A stretch of 64,000 nt of DNA, taken from contig OY804583.1 of the NCBI GenBank assembly GCA_963680875.1, positions 37,197,982-37,261,981 on the forward strand, read 5' to 3'. Made by a program: the position numbers and the translations under genes. The notes under the pieces are model-generated. The model saw only the letters and a program-made list of their open reading frames with translations, was not told the DNA's origin and searched no databases. The DNA comes from Bathymodiolus brooksi. Taxonomy: Eukaryota; Mollusca; Bivalvia; Mytilida; Modiolidae. Positions 1 to 8,493 of the stretch are shown here, piece by piece. Numbering within the stretch: position 1 is the stretch's first letter; every line of letters starts with the position of its first letter.

Positions 1-68
1 TGTAATCGGTGTCTATCACCACTAACATTTTGAGTTTGAATCCCACTAAGACGAGGTGTACTCTATAC
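1..68 (+). repeat. SINE-A copy, left part (split by MULE)
   Basis: This stretch aligns with the middle of the SINE family here called SINE-A. The blocks tatcaccacta, a ttgtgagtt-like block and gaggtgtact correspond, in order, to the reverse complement of 24150-24215. The copy runs off the left window edge and is cut at position 68 by the MULE; it resumes at 6654. The B-box-like part (gagtttgaatccc) is slightly mutated. Confidence 0.85.
61..68. repeat. 8-bp target-site duplication, left copy
   Basis: The octamer CTCTATAC lies immediately left of the MULE terminus and is repeated exactly at 6654-6661. The bases on either side of the two copies differ, so the duplication is exactly 8 bp, within the usual 8-10 bp range for Mutator-like elements. 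Confidence 0.85.
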
Positions 69-75
69 GCTTTCC

Positions 76-195
76 AGTCAAATCGGCCCCAAGTCAAATC
101 GGCTCCAGTCAAATCGGCCCAAGTCAAATCGACCCCAATTCAAATCGGCCTCAAGTCAAATCGGCCTAAAAATGAAAGTCATATCGGCCCAAAAA
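76..195 (+). repeat. Left subterminal array of ~16-bp motif
   Basis: About seven degenerate tandem copies of a motif close to AAGTCAAATCGGCCCC. The mirror-image array is at 6537-6645 on the opposite strand. Such subterminal repeats are commonly transposase-binding sites in DNA transposons; that role is inferred here. A short open frame crosses it only because the repeat lacks stops. Confidence 0.8.
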
Positions 196-443
196 AATAA
201 AAATAAAAAAAGAATAAATAAATAAAAATTATATATTAATATAAATTAATATTTTAGTTAAAAGATGTAAAATTTAAATCTTATAGGTGAGCGGATTCTT
301 TTGTAAGGATCAAAGAAATTAATTAATGATTAATTTATGGCATAATTAAGTGATTAGCAATTTACATAAAACGTGATTGGCGGCAATTATATAATGATCT
401 TTATGTTGATTAGGAACATTCTTTGATGATTTTTTCTATTGTC

Positions 444-450
444 TATAAAT
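444..450 (+). promoter_or_regulatory. Candidate TATA box of the transposase gene
   Basis: TATAAAT occurs about 130 bp before the first recognisable transposase ATG at 577, inside the MULE and past its terminal array. Spacing would put a start site near 475-480. No initiator was identified; this is a motif call supported only by position. Confidence 0.35.
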
Positions 451-576
451 TGGCCTTTTAATAAAAAGAGGGCATCTAAATAACCAAGCCAAGAAAAACA
501 ACTCGAATTGAGAAATTCTTTAGTTTATAAAAGAGAGTCAACTTCAATCGTGATCATTCTTTTTGAATACTTCATT

Positions 577-786
577 ATGTCTTTTCCTTGTGTAATATGT
601 CATAATGATGTTAGACCAAGACAGCATGCCTTAGAATGTGACTCCTGTCAAAGCTGGCAACATAGGACTAGTGGATCTGGTGTCACAGTACTAGAATACA
701 GGAACTGGACAGATGACCAGGAATACATATGTTCCGTATGTAGAGATGCTGAACCAGAACCAACAGAATGATCAGTTGATATTGAG
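577..786 (+). pseudogene. Transposase exon 1: PHD-like zinc finger
   Basis: The exon opens with ATG at 577 and encodes a compact cysteine-rich module: CVIC, then CDSC followed by WQH, and finally CSVC. Spacing fits the Cys4-His-Cys3 PHD plan, but the position expected to be cysteine after WQHRT is serine (AGT), so one zinc ligand is missing. TGA at 769-771 interrupts the frame. Reading past it, the exon ends at 786 in phase 0 before GTACGT, and continues without a frame change into the next exon. The ATG was chosen because the cysteine cluster starts four codons later and a candidate TATA box lies upstream. Confidence 0.7.
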
Positions 787-890
787 GTACGTCACATTTA
801 TGAATGTATATACGAAAATATTTCATATCGTTTTAATCTTATTTTTTAATGGTTTACCGTATACGCCACTCTCAACAATATTTCGATTAT

Positions 891-1666
891 AATAGAAAAC
901 CAACAACCAAGTAATTGACCAACTTTATCAGAGAGGAATATTTAAATAAGCTGTACATAAGAAAACCAACAACCAAGTAATTGACAAACATTATCAGAGA
1001 GGAATATTTAAATAAGCTGTACATAAGAAAACCAACAACCAAGTAATTGACAAACATTATCAGAGAGGAATATTTAAATAAGCTGTACATAAGAAAACCA
1101 ACAACCAGGTAATTGACAAACATTATCAGAGAGGAATATTTAAATAAGCTGTACATAAGAAAACCAACAACCAAGTAATTGACAAACATTATCAGAGAGG
1201 AATATTTAAATAAGCTGTACATAAGAAAACCAACAACCAAGTAATTGACAAACATTATCAGAGAGGAATATTTAAATAAGCTGTACATAAGAAAACCAAC
1301 AACCAAGTAATTGACAAACATTATCAGAGAGGAATATTTAAATAAGCTGTACATAAGAAAACCAACAACCAAGTAATTGACAAACTTTATCAGAGAGGAA
1401 TATTTAAATAAGCTGTACATAAGAAAACCAACAACCAAGTAATTGACAAACATTATCAGAGAGGAATATTTAAATAAGCTGTACATAAGAAAACCAACAA
1501 CCAGGTAATTGACAAACATTATCAGAGAGGAATATTTAAATAAGCTGTACACAAGAAAACCAACAACCAAGTAATTGACAAACATTATCAGAGAGGAATA
1601 TTTAAATAAGCTGTACATAAGAAAACCAACAACCAGGTAATTGACAAACTTTATTAAGCTGTACAT
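891..1666. repeat. 66-bp minisatellite in MULE intron 1
   Basis: About 11.5 nearly identical copies of a 66-bp unit containing aataagctgtacataag and accaacaaccaagtaa. Differences between copies are single substitutions. Because 66 is a multiple of three and the unit lacks stops on the minus strand, a 259-codon hydrophobic open frame with a 22-residue repeat appears there. I treat that frame as a by-product of the repeat. Confidence 0.95.
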
Positions 1667-1726
1667 TTATTTTGTATAATAGGTAATTGTATGCATAAAG
1701 AACTATATTCATTCAATGTTTTTCAG

Positions 1727-1884
1727 GACACTGAAACAGTGTCCGATAATGATGTGTCCATGGTTGACACCATTGAAGATTCCATTCCTTCATTAGATGG
1801 TACATTCATCATTGAACAGCAATACAACTACCATTCCTTCAATGTGTCAGTAGAATTTGAAGAAGAAGAGGAAATTGTTGAAAG
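1727..1884 (+). pseudogene. Transposase exon 2: acidic linker
   Basis: The acceptor tttttcag ends at 1726 and the donor GTATGT starts at 1885. The frame is open and rich in Asp, Glu and Ser, ending in a Glu run before VER. It enters in phase 0 from exon 1 and leaves with two bases of an AGN codon, completed by the T at 2656. No domain is recognised; in this family the segment links the PHD-like finger to the FLYWCH-like finger. Confidence 0.65.
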
Positions 1885-1966
1885 GTATGTTCATATTTTT
1901 GTAACAAATGAATCTTAATTTTGGTATTTAACCTTAAATTTTATTGCATGAGTATCATATAATATT

Positions 1967-2650
1967 TTAAATTCATACGTTTCAAAAAGATTGTTTATTT
2001 AAATTATTATAAAATTTTATATTTTCATCTTTTTTATTTACAGATTTTTGTGTAATTTTACCAGATTTTTTATGTTATATATAAATTTCAGCAATATTTC
2101 AGCTATATCATGGCAAACACTTAATTTAAAAAAGTTATCATAACTTAGAATTTGCTATACACAAAAGGGTTTTATATGCAATAAAGATTATTTAAATTCA
2201 TACGTTTCAAAAAGATTGTTTATTTAAATTATTATAAAATTTTATATTTTCATCTTTTTTATTTACAGATTTTTGTGTAATTTTACCAGATTTTTTATGT
2301 TATATATAAATTTCAGCAATATTTCAGCTATATCATGGCGAACACTTAATTTAAAAAAGTGATCATAACTTAGAATTTGCTATACACAAAAGGGTTTTAT
2401 ATGCAATAAAGATTATTTAAATTCATACGTTTCAAAAAGATTGTTTATTTAAATTATTATAAAATTTTATATTTTCATCTTTTTTATTTACAGATTTTTG
2501 TGTAATTTTACCAGATTTTTTATTTTATATATAAATTTCAACAATATTTTAGCTATATCATGGCGAACACTAAATTTAAAAAAGTGCTCATAACTTAGAA
2601 TTTGCTATACACAAAAGGGTTTTATATGCAATAAAGATTATTTAAATTGT
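1967..2650. repeat. Three tandem copies of a 225-bp unit in MULE intron 2
   Basis: The block beginning attcatacgtttcaaaaag recurs at 1971, 2196 and 2421, exactly 225 bp apart, with about one substitution per 30 bases. Each copy includes a pyrimidine-rich stretch ending tttatttacag, so the authentic acceptor at 2655 is preceded by three decoy acceptors. Confidence 0.95.
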
Positions 2651-2655
2651 TTCAG

Positions 2656-2788
2656 TGACATCGAGGATCCAGACCCTTCTGACTCCCTAATAGAAGACCA
2701 ACCAGTCAAATTTGATATAGTGGAAGATGGTACCAACAGAAGGGCAAAGAAGTTAGTTAGTAGTGATGGTTACTCCTACACAGTGAGG
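2656..2788 (+). pseudogene. Transposase exon 3: start of FLYWCH-like finger
   Basis: The acceptor is tttcag at 2650-2655 and the donor is GTATGT after 2788. The translation contains KLVSSDGYSYTVR, the typical entry of FLYWCH-type fingers (a lysine-leucine-valine block, then G-Y-x-Y). Phase entering is 2 and leaving is 0, both matching the neighbours. No lesion is seen in this exon. Confidence 0.75.
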
Positions 2789-3105
2789 GTATGTATAAAT
2801 TGTTGACTATTTCAACAGTAACTAAGTTATATTTAAGGAAATAATGTAAGAATAGTTTGAAGATCAAATATGTAAATCGAAGGACAGACAACACAATGGC
2901 CAAAACATTAATCTACAAAACATACACATAAAACTAAAGATCTTGAAAAGATATAAAAGCACTTGAAATAACTTGCATTGATTAATTAATTGATTGATTT
3001 CTAAACATCCAGCTAACAGTACGACACATAATTATATTAGATAATAAAAATAAAAAAAAATTAATATTTTTTTTCAGATTATTTATATTCTATTCTTTTC
3101 TTCAG

Positions 3106-3269
3106 AAAGCAGGTGTTCGTACAACAAACTGGAGATGTTGCATCAGAAATAAAAGTTTATGGTGTAAAGCGACAGTTATACAGAAGGGTAACCAGTTTGT
3201 TGCAGGACCAAACCGCATGTCCCTTCCAGCGACCCTGGTTTGATCAAGAAGACAAAGATAAAAGCCCAG
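3106..3269 (+). pseudogene. Transposase exon 4: FLYWCH-like finger, frameshifted
   Basis: The exon begins after ttcttcag and continues the finger with TTNWRCCIRN and WCKATVIQ, giving the W-R-C and second cysteine of FLYWCH-like domains. The frame then slips: the AAC codon at 3211-3213 and the CAT codon at 3216-3218 are separated by two bases, so one base is missing relative to the family layout. The downstream frame reads HVPSSDPG, corresponding to the zinc-binding histidine and the S-D-P-G stretch usual after it. The exon ends at 3269 in phase 0. Confidence 0.72.
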
Positions 3270-3576
3270 GTATTAAAGCATATAATAATAATAATAATAA
3301 TTTTATTGATTTAAAGTCCAAACATTGAACAATCATCAAAAGACAAAACAGAACTATGCTAAATACATACAATACATGTACAAAGAAGATGTTATAACAG
3401 CTGAGGAGTGTATGAATTATCTCATAGTTAACAATTTTTAATTTAATATTTTACATGGTTTTATTGTACAGTACTATTGAAACAAAAGAAGTGGATATAA
3501 CATGTTTCTTTTAACACATTCTCTATTAGCCGTGATATTATGTTTATGTTTTTATCAGCATTATTGTTTATTTTAG

Positions 3577-3756
3577 GCTATACGAGAGGCATCAGTAAAT
3601 GTATACAAGTCAGCTGGTGACATTGTCCAAGAAGCCATTGACGAGGTGATTGCCGACAATGACTTCAACCTACCCAACCCAACTTATGTTGAGAGGTCCG
3701 TGAACAGATTTCGCCAGACACTACGACCTGCGGAACCTACTGATTTGTCTTTTTAG
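3577..3756 (+). pseudogene. Transposase exon 5: linker to catalytic domain, ends in TAG
   Basis: An open frame follows the acceptor ttttag at 3576. The C-terminal motif RFRQTLRPAEPTDLSF resembles the arginine-rich R-x-R-Q-x-L-R-P plus D-L-x-F segment that precedes the MULE domain in animal MULEs. The last codon, 3754-3756, is TAG directly before a GTATTT donor. In relatives I recall a glutamate there, so a single GAG-to-TAG change is likely. Confidence 0.68.
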
Positions 3757-4453
3757 GTATTTATTGTGTAAATTAATTTGTTATACGAACGTTTTCAGTT
3801 TTATCGTGGTAAATTGAAATAAACAACATTCATTAAAGCAAATATGTTTATTGAATAACTATACACTATGATACATGCATATCATTATAATAATGAATGC
3901 ATTTGAAATAAACAACGTCATTGTTTGAAAGAGGAAACACACAATATAAAGCAAATATGTTTATTGAATAACTATACACTATGATAAATGCATATCATTA
4001 TAATAATTAAATATAAAGCAAATATTTTATTATTTTTTTTTATTATTAGATAGATACTGTAGAAATAAAAAAAATGTGAATGAAAATACAAAACATTTTG
4101 TTTCAATTATATTGATATTCAACTTATACAAGTTATATAAGATTTTTTTTTTTTTTTTTTTATAAATATAATACAATCACAGAATATTCAACTATATCAT
4201 TTCTTTATCACCTCAGAACATTCAGATATGTCGTTCCTTTATCACCTCAGAACATTCAGATATGTCGTTCCTTTATCACCACAAAACAGTCGGCTATATC
4301 ATAAAATAATTGTTACAGGAAGAAACAACCAGCAATCAACTAAATTTATATTCTTTAATAAAATAACCATACAATTACAAATTAAAAAGCTCTCTAATTT
4401 ATGTAACAGAATGTATATATGAAATTTTTTTATTTATTTTTTTATTTTCACAG
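3757..4453. other. AT-rich gap where catalytic exons are missing
   Basis: Family layout calls for exons carrying the first catalytic aspartate and surrounding MULE domain here, yet no open frame or such motif is visible in any frame. Instead there is a ~75-bp duplicated block (first copy about 3823-3893, second about 3950-4012, both with gcaaatatgtttattgaata), a poly-T run at 4141-4162, and three tandem copies of a ~35-bp unit (tttatcacctcagaacattc) at about 4199-4300. An internal deletion followed by filler expansion is the simplest reading. Confidence 0.6.
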
Positions 4454-4795
4454 GTGCATGGGCTGCTATCAAGGCAGTGTTCCCAGATGCAGATATAAAG
4501 GGCTGCGCATTTCACTGGGGACAAGCAGTCATGCGAAAGGTAGCCAATCTTGGGCTAAAGACGTCCTACAATGAAAAGAAGGGTGTTCACTTCTTCGTGA
4601 GAAAACTCCTGGCGTTGCCATATTTACCAGCTGATCACATCAGACCAGCATTCAACAACATCAGCCAAGCCACTTCCATTCAACTACAGCTTCTAGTCAA
4701 CTATTTGACCAACACCTGGCTCAACAACACAACATGGAGTGTCCAGCAGTGGTCTGTGTTCCGTCAGACCGTTCGGACCAATAATGATGTCGAAG
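4454..4795 (+). pseudogene. Transposase exon 6: MULE domain, C-terminal half
   Basis: The acceptor is ttttcacag and the donor GTAATT follows 4795. The translation carries the hallmark stretch VFPDADIKGCAFHWGQAV, then RKLLALPYLPADHI, NTWLNN and VRTNNDVEG. In MULE transposases the C-x-F-H block and the R-T-N-N-x-x-E-G block flank the end of the DDE domain, the latter containing the third acidic residue. The exon is intact, enters needing one base from a missing exon and leaves in phase 1. Confidence 0.85.
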
Positions 4796-4940
4796 GTAAT
4801 TTTTTTATTTTATTTATTTATACTCAGATATATACACATACATATACATATTAATATAACTTGTAAGACAGCTATGTGGATGTAAAATAAAGAAAATAGA
4901 CATTTATATAAATATTACTGTAGTCTGTTAATGTTTTTAT

Positions 4941-5207
4941 TTAAAGGGGCATTATCTGCCAAAATCGTAATTTTTTGTTACCCATAAAAACAATCAGATA
5001 TGATTGATAAAACGTGTTTCTGTAACTTATAAATGTTTTGGGATCGATCAAGAAATGGACGCCATCTTATTAATTACATACAGTTGCATACGGAGAAAGC
5101 GAGGTCAAATTATTTGCTTGGTACTATAAGCTGTTTAATTTGAAATATTTACCTTTATTTCATCATTTTAAAGCTATTTACCAATTTCGTAGCTAATGCC
5201 TCTTTAA
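4941..5207. mobile_element. TTAA-flanked MITE inside MULE intron
   Basis: The inverted ends read TTAAAGGGGCATTA on the left (4941) and TAATGCCTCTTTAA on the right (to 5207), matching at 13 of 14 positions, with TTAA at both edges. TTAA duplications are typical of piggyBac-type elements. No coding capacity. It lies in the intron between the last two transposase exons, so it inserted after, or was carried by, the MULE. Confidence 0.7.
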
Positions 5208-5250
5208 CAAATTTTATACATCAATATAATAACTCATTTTTACATTTCAG

Positions 5251-5542
5251 GTTGGCATCGCCGCTTCATAGGCAAAGCTGGGGGTCAAACTTGCACTTTT
5301 ATAAGTTGGTTCCAGCACTTATGAAAGAAGCCAGATCCGTCGGGGTAACTGTCCGTCTAGTTGAAGAGCACTCGTTGCGTAGATACCAAAGGGTCACCTT
5401 CAAGAAATCTCAGGGCAGATTGGCAGAGTTGTGGGACAAATATGAAGCCAAGACCATCAAGACTTCAGACTTACTAAGAAGTGTTAGCAATATTTACGCA
5501 ACGCCGGTACCAACATCCCAGGACATTGTTAGCGAGTCATAA
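5251..5542 (+). pseudogene. Transposase exon 7: C-terminus, frameshifted
   Basis: The acceptor is tttacatttcag. With the G carried from exon 6, the frame opens GWHRRFIGKAG, the conserved W-H-R-R segment after N-N-D-V-E-G. The run of five Gs at 5280-5284 then breaks the frame by one base; downstream the correct frame resumes with LHFYKLVPALMKEA, RRYQRVTF and AELWDKYEAKTI, all typical of MULE C-termini. Stop TAA is at 5540-5542. Confidence 0.82.
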
Positions 5543-5717
5543 CTCTATTGTGTTTGTATGCTATATGTATATCATTGTGATTGTACCTGTATCTTATATA
5601 AGTCATAACTCTTTTGTATAATGATGTGTTTATATACTGATGTGTTCAATATAATTAGTGCTTATATTAATTATGTGCTGAGTATTGTTAAATTATATTG
5701 TTACATGATGATGAAAT

Positions 5718-5723
5718 AATAAA
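5718..5723 (+). terminator. Polyadenylation signal AATAAA of the transposase gene
   Basis: AATAAA lies about 175 bp after the transposase stop codon and is followed about 20 bp later by a T/G-rich run (tgctttgtttttta), the usual layout of a cleavage site. Confidence 0.5.
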
Positions 5724-5888
5724 AACTTACAATCTGATAATTGCTTTGTTTTTTATGCAATATAAAAGAACATTAACCAGGTACTTCTATAAATTACATT
5801 CATATAGACAAAATAAGCAAAAAACTTAATTAGATTGGTACATACCTGTAAGTACTAAACATATCTATGTCTCTAATGAGTCTAGTAT

Positions 5889-6325
5889 TTGGAAGAGTCC
5901 ACTGGACAATTACAAAAAAAAAAAAAAAAAAAAAAAAAAAATTAAATATCTGTATATATCATTTGTAGATATTTAACAAGTTATTAACTTCTTCTGAACA
6001 CCGAAATAGAAATAAACCATTCATATACAGAGGTCATCAAGGGTCGGTGCCTAAAGGACATTTAGATTGGAAATGATTAAACAAAATGAAATTAAAGTCC
6101 TCCTCATGGACAATGTACATGGAGGAAATGTGCATCATATATATTTGGAAGAGTCCACTGGACAATTACAAAAAAAAAACAAGAAAAAAAACAACTAAAT
6201 ACCTGTATATATCATTTGTAGATATTTAACAAGTTATTAACTTGAACAAGTTATTAAAAAAAATGAAATTAAAGTCCTCCTCATGGACAATGTACATGGA
6301 GGAAATGTGCATCATATATATGCAG
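5889..6325. repeat. Direct duplications in the MULE 3' region
   Basis: Two blocks are each present twice. One, starting tttggaagagtccactggac, is at 5889 and 6146 and includes a poly-A run (about 28 bases in the first copy). The other, containing aaagtcctcctcatggacaa, is at about 6090 and 6265. Together they indicate a local duplication of about 180-260 bp in the non-coding 3' part of the transposon. Confidence 0.85.
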
Positions 6326-6536
6326 ACACTGAACTTTTATCGGCAAGATTATTGATTATTTTAAGTATGGCTAGATATAGTCAGACGTTTATATTTAGTT
6401 TATTTTCGTATCAATGTTAAACATTTACTGGTACAAAACACAACTGTACTTACTAGACAGTTTTAATTCTTCAATTATTAAAACGTATTGGATATATTTA
6501 ATTTGCTGAATAGTGTTCAACTATTTATGACAAAAA

Positions 6537-6645
6537 TGGGGGCCGATTTGACTTGGGGCCGATTTGACTGGGGCCGATTTGATTGAGGCCGATTTGACTG
6601 GGGCCGATTTGACTTTGGGCCGATTTGGTTTGGGGCCGATTTGAC
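6537..6645 (-). repeat. Right subterminal array of ~16-bp motif (inverted)
   Basis: About seven copies of GGGGCCGATTTGACTT-like units, the reverse complement of the left array at 76-195. The outermost unit forms the right terminal inverted repeat, ending at 6653 next to the 8-bp duplication. Confidence 0.85.
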
Positions 6646-6653
6646 CTGTTACC

Positions 6654-6661
6654 CTCTATAC
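6654..6661. repeat. 8-bp target-site duplication, right copy
   Basis: CTCTATAC, identical to 61-68. Joined to the flanks it restores the continuous SINE-A sequence seen undisturbed at 24151-24158 (complement CTCGATAC), 17176-17183 and 25441-25448. Confidence 0.85.
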
Positions 6662-6802
6662 AACATTATGTGATAAAGTTTGTCACTGACTTACGGCAGG
6701 TCAGTGGTTTTCTCTGTGTGCTCCTGTTTCCTCCACCAATAAAACTGACCGCCACAATATAATTGAAATAATGTTGGAAGTAGCATTAAACGCCCAAACC
6801 CA
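6654..6802 (+). repeat. SINE-A copy, right part
   Basis: Continuation of the copy cut at 68. The blocks aacattatgtgataaagttt, gacttacggcaggtcagtgg, ctccaccaataaaactgacc and tagcattaaacgcc match, in order, the reverse complement of 24018-24150. It ends with the family 3' end at about 6800. Confidence 0.85.
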
Positions 6803-7259
6803 GAAATGACTGCTATTGTTTGTATACAAATAAGCAATGTTTAATATAGTACAGTAAAATGCTAGAGTTATGTTTCCTTGATAATTTGTCAGTACCATGA
6901 TATATTATTGGAAAATTTGGTTTCTGCAAGTTTAAATTTTTAGTATAATATGGTAAGATTTGAATTGGGGGTTTTAAAGGGGATTTTAGTGGGGGTCAAT
7001 ATAGGGAGGTACTAACTATATAAAGTGAAAATTTCTTAATTATAAAGAGGGAGAGGCGTTAAGGTACAAAATTGGCCCCACATTTTATCAAAAAATAATG
7101 CTTGACATAGAATAAAAACAATTTACTAATTTAATTGTTATATTTACAAATTTAAAAAAAATAAATTTTCCGTGAGATTGGGTGCGCTATGACGTCATAA
7201 TGACATCATGATTAGACGGATAATGCTAAAAATGGACTATAAACGACATATTCAACCAG
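6803..7259. other. Non-coding, no feature recognised
   Basis: AT-rich with one G-rich patch (6965-7010). No splice-flanked open frame. Short blocks such as tgacgtcataatgacatcat (about 7190) look like dispersed repeat material but were not assigned. Confidence 0.5.
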
Positions 7260-7513
7260 CACTGATAACTAAAATATAGTCCCTAACCTGCATATCAGTA
7301 CTGATAACTGAAATCTAGTCTCTAACCTGCAGATGAGATAACTGATAACTGAAAGCTAGTACCTACCCTGCTGATGACCAGCTTTGATAACTGAAATCTA
7401 GTCCCTAACCTGCATATCAGTACTGATGACTAAAATCTAGTCCCTAGCCTGCATATCAGTACTGATAACTGAAATATAGTATCTAACCTGCTGATGAGCA
7501 GTCCTGATAACTA
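7260..7513. repeat. ~40-bp degenerate tandem repeat, about six copies
   Basis: Units are built on actgataactgaaatctagt followed by ccctaacctgcatatcagt, with alternate units ending ctgctgatgagcag. Divergence between copies is appreciable, indicating an older array than the minisatellite that follows. Confidence 0.85.
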
Positions 7514-7767
7514 TGTACCATCCAATGAAAATTGGGATTCTGAAACTTTGAAGTGTTTCTAAGCTACTTTGCATACTACAAGTAATCTGATTGGCCAAAA
7601 AGGCCAAGCAATATTTATCGTATTATTATATATTCATGACATAAGGTCACTCACATGTGACTAAGTTTCCTCAAACCTCCCACACCACAACATATCAGTA
7701 AAGGGGAGCGTGTGAGGTGTGATTTTAATCATGTTGGTGTTGTGATTGGGTGCGTTTGACTTGAGTG

Positions 7768-8493
7768 TAAGATATTAAGTTTGATATACCATGATCCGCT
7801 CATCCCAAGCACTATAAATATAGTTCTTGCTGCTTCTAAGTATGCAGCATTAAAGAGTAAGAACAGTAACTGGTTAGCAACAATCAGGATAATATGTTGA
7901 GAATGGAGCAATAACTGGTTAGCAACAATCAGAATAATATGTTGAGAATGGAGCAATAACTGGTTAGCACAATCAAGATAATATGTTGAGAATGGAGCAA
8001 TAACTGGTTAGCACAATCAAGATAATATGTTGAGAATGGAGCAATAACTGGTGAGCAACAATCATGATAATATGTTGAGAATGGAGCAATAACTGGTTAG
8101 CAACAATCAGAATAATATGTTGAGAATGGAGCAATAACTGGTTAGCACAATCAAGATAATATGTTGAGAATGGAGCAATAACTGGTTAGCACAATCAGGA
8201 TAATATGTTGAGAATGGAGCAATAACTGGTTAGCACAATCAGGATAATATGTTGAGAATGGAGCAATAACTGGTTAGCACAATCAGGATAATATGTTGAG
8301 AATGGAGCAATAACTGGTTAGCAACAATCAGGATAATATGTTGAGAATGAAACGTCTTACCTGTCCACTCTTTGTTTTTGTTAGCTAGAATTACTGTTTT
8401 GGTCTTGTACAAAGCACACATCATAATCACTCATGAAAACTGTTACATGTTTTTGCCATGATAAAGTTATAGAAAATAGTGATGGATAAATGC
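7768..8493 (+). repeat. SINE-B copy with internal 44/45-bp minisatellite
   Basis: The left part (to about 7870) aligns with the middle of SINE-B at 13430-13510 (gcttctaagtatgcagcatt, then a gagtaagaac-like block). From about 7861 to 8349 a 44-45-bp unit containing taatatgttgagaatggagc repeats about 11 times. The unit corresponds to the SINE-B segment around 13495-13545. After the array the SINE tail resumes (ttgtacaaagcacacatcat), shared with 12556-12726. The expansion therefore happened inside a SINE. Confidence 0.8.

Larger units (their letters stand above)
577..5542 (+). pseudogene. MULE transposase gene, seven exons, inactivated
   Basis: Exons traced: 577-786, 1727-1884, 2656-2788, 3106-3269, 3577-3756, 4454-4795 and 5251-5542. 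All introns assigned are GT-AG, and codon phase is continuous across every junction that can be tested. Domain order is a PHD-like zinc finger, an acidic linker, a FLYWCH-like zinc finger, then the C-terminal part of the MULE transposase domain. This is the usual layout of animal MULE transposases with N-terminal zinc fingers. Lesions: TGA at 769-771, a one-base loss near 3214-3215, TAG at 3754-3756, a one-base shift at the G run 5280-5284, and absence of the exons that should carry the N-terminal half of the DDE domain between 3757 and 4453. It therefore encodes no active transposase. Confidence 0.8.
69..6653 (+). mobile_element. Mutator-like (MULE) DNA transposon, decayed, 6.6 kb
   Basis: The ends are defined by an 8-bp target-site duplication (CTCTATAC at 61-68 and 6654-6661). 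The terminal inverted repeats match base for base from GTCAAATCGGCCCCAA (starting at 77) and more loosely over the outer 8 bases. Each end continues into a tandem array of a ~16-bp motif built on CAAATCGGCCC, inverted between the two ends. Inside, on the + strand, lies a MULE transposase gene of seven recognisable exons with several inactivating lesions. The element sits in a SINE-A copy and, because a KIF13 exon with an acceptor site lies downstream at 10293, apparently in an intron of the kinesin gene. It lacks the catalytic exon block and cannot be autonomous. Confidence 0.85.

Noticed and set aside
9..200. 63-codon open frame at the left edge
   Set aside because: Crosses the SINE/MULE boundary and the subterminal repeat; not a gene.
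887..1666. 259-codon minus-strand open frame with 22-residue repeat
   Set aside because: Produced by a 66-bp minisatellite lacking stops; it lies inside a transposon intron with no promoter or homology evidence.
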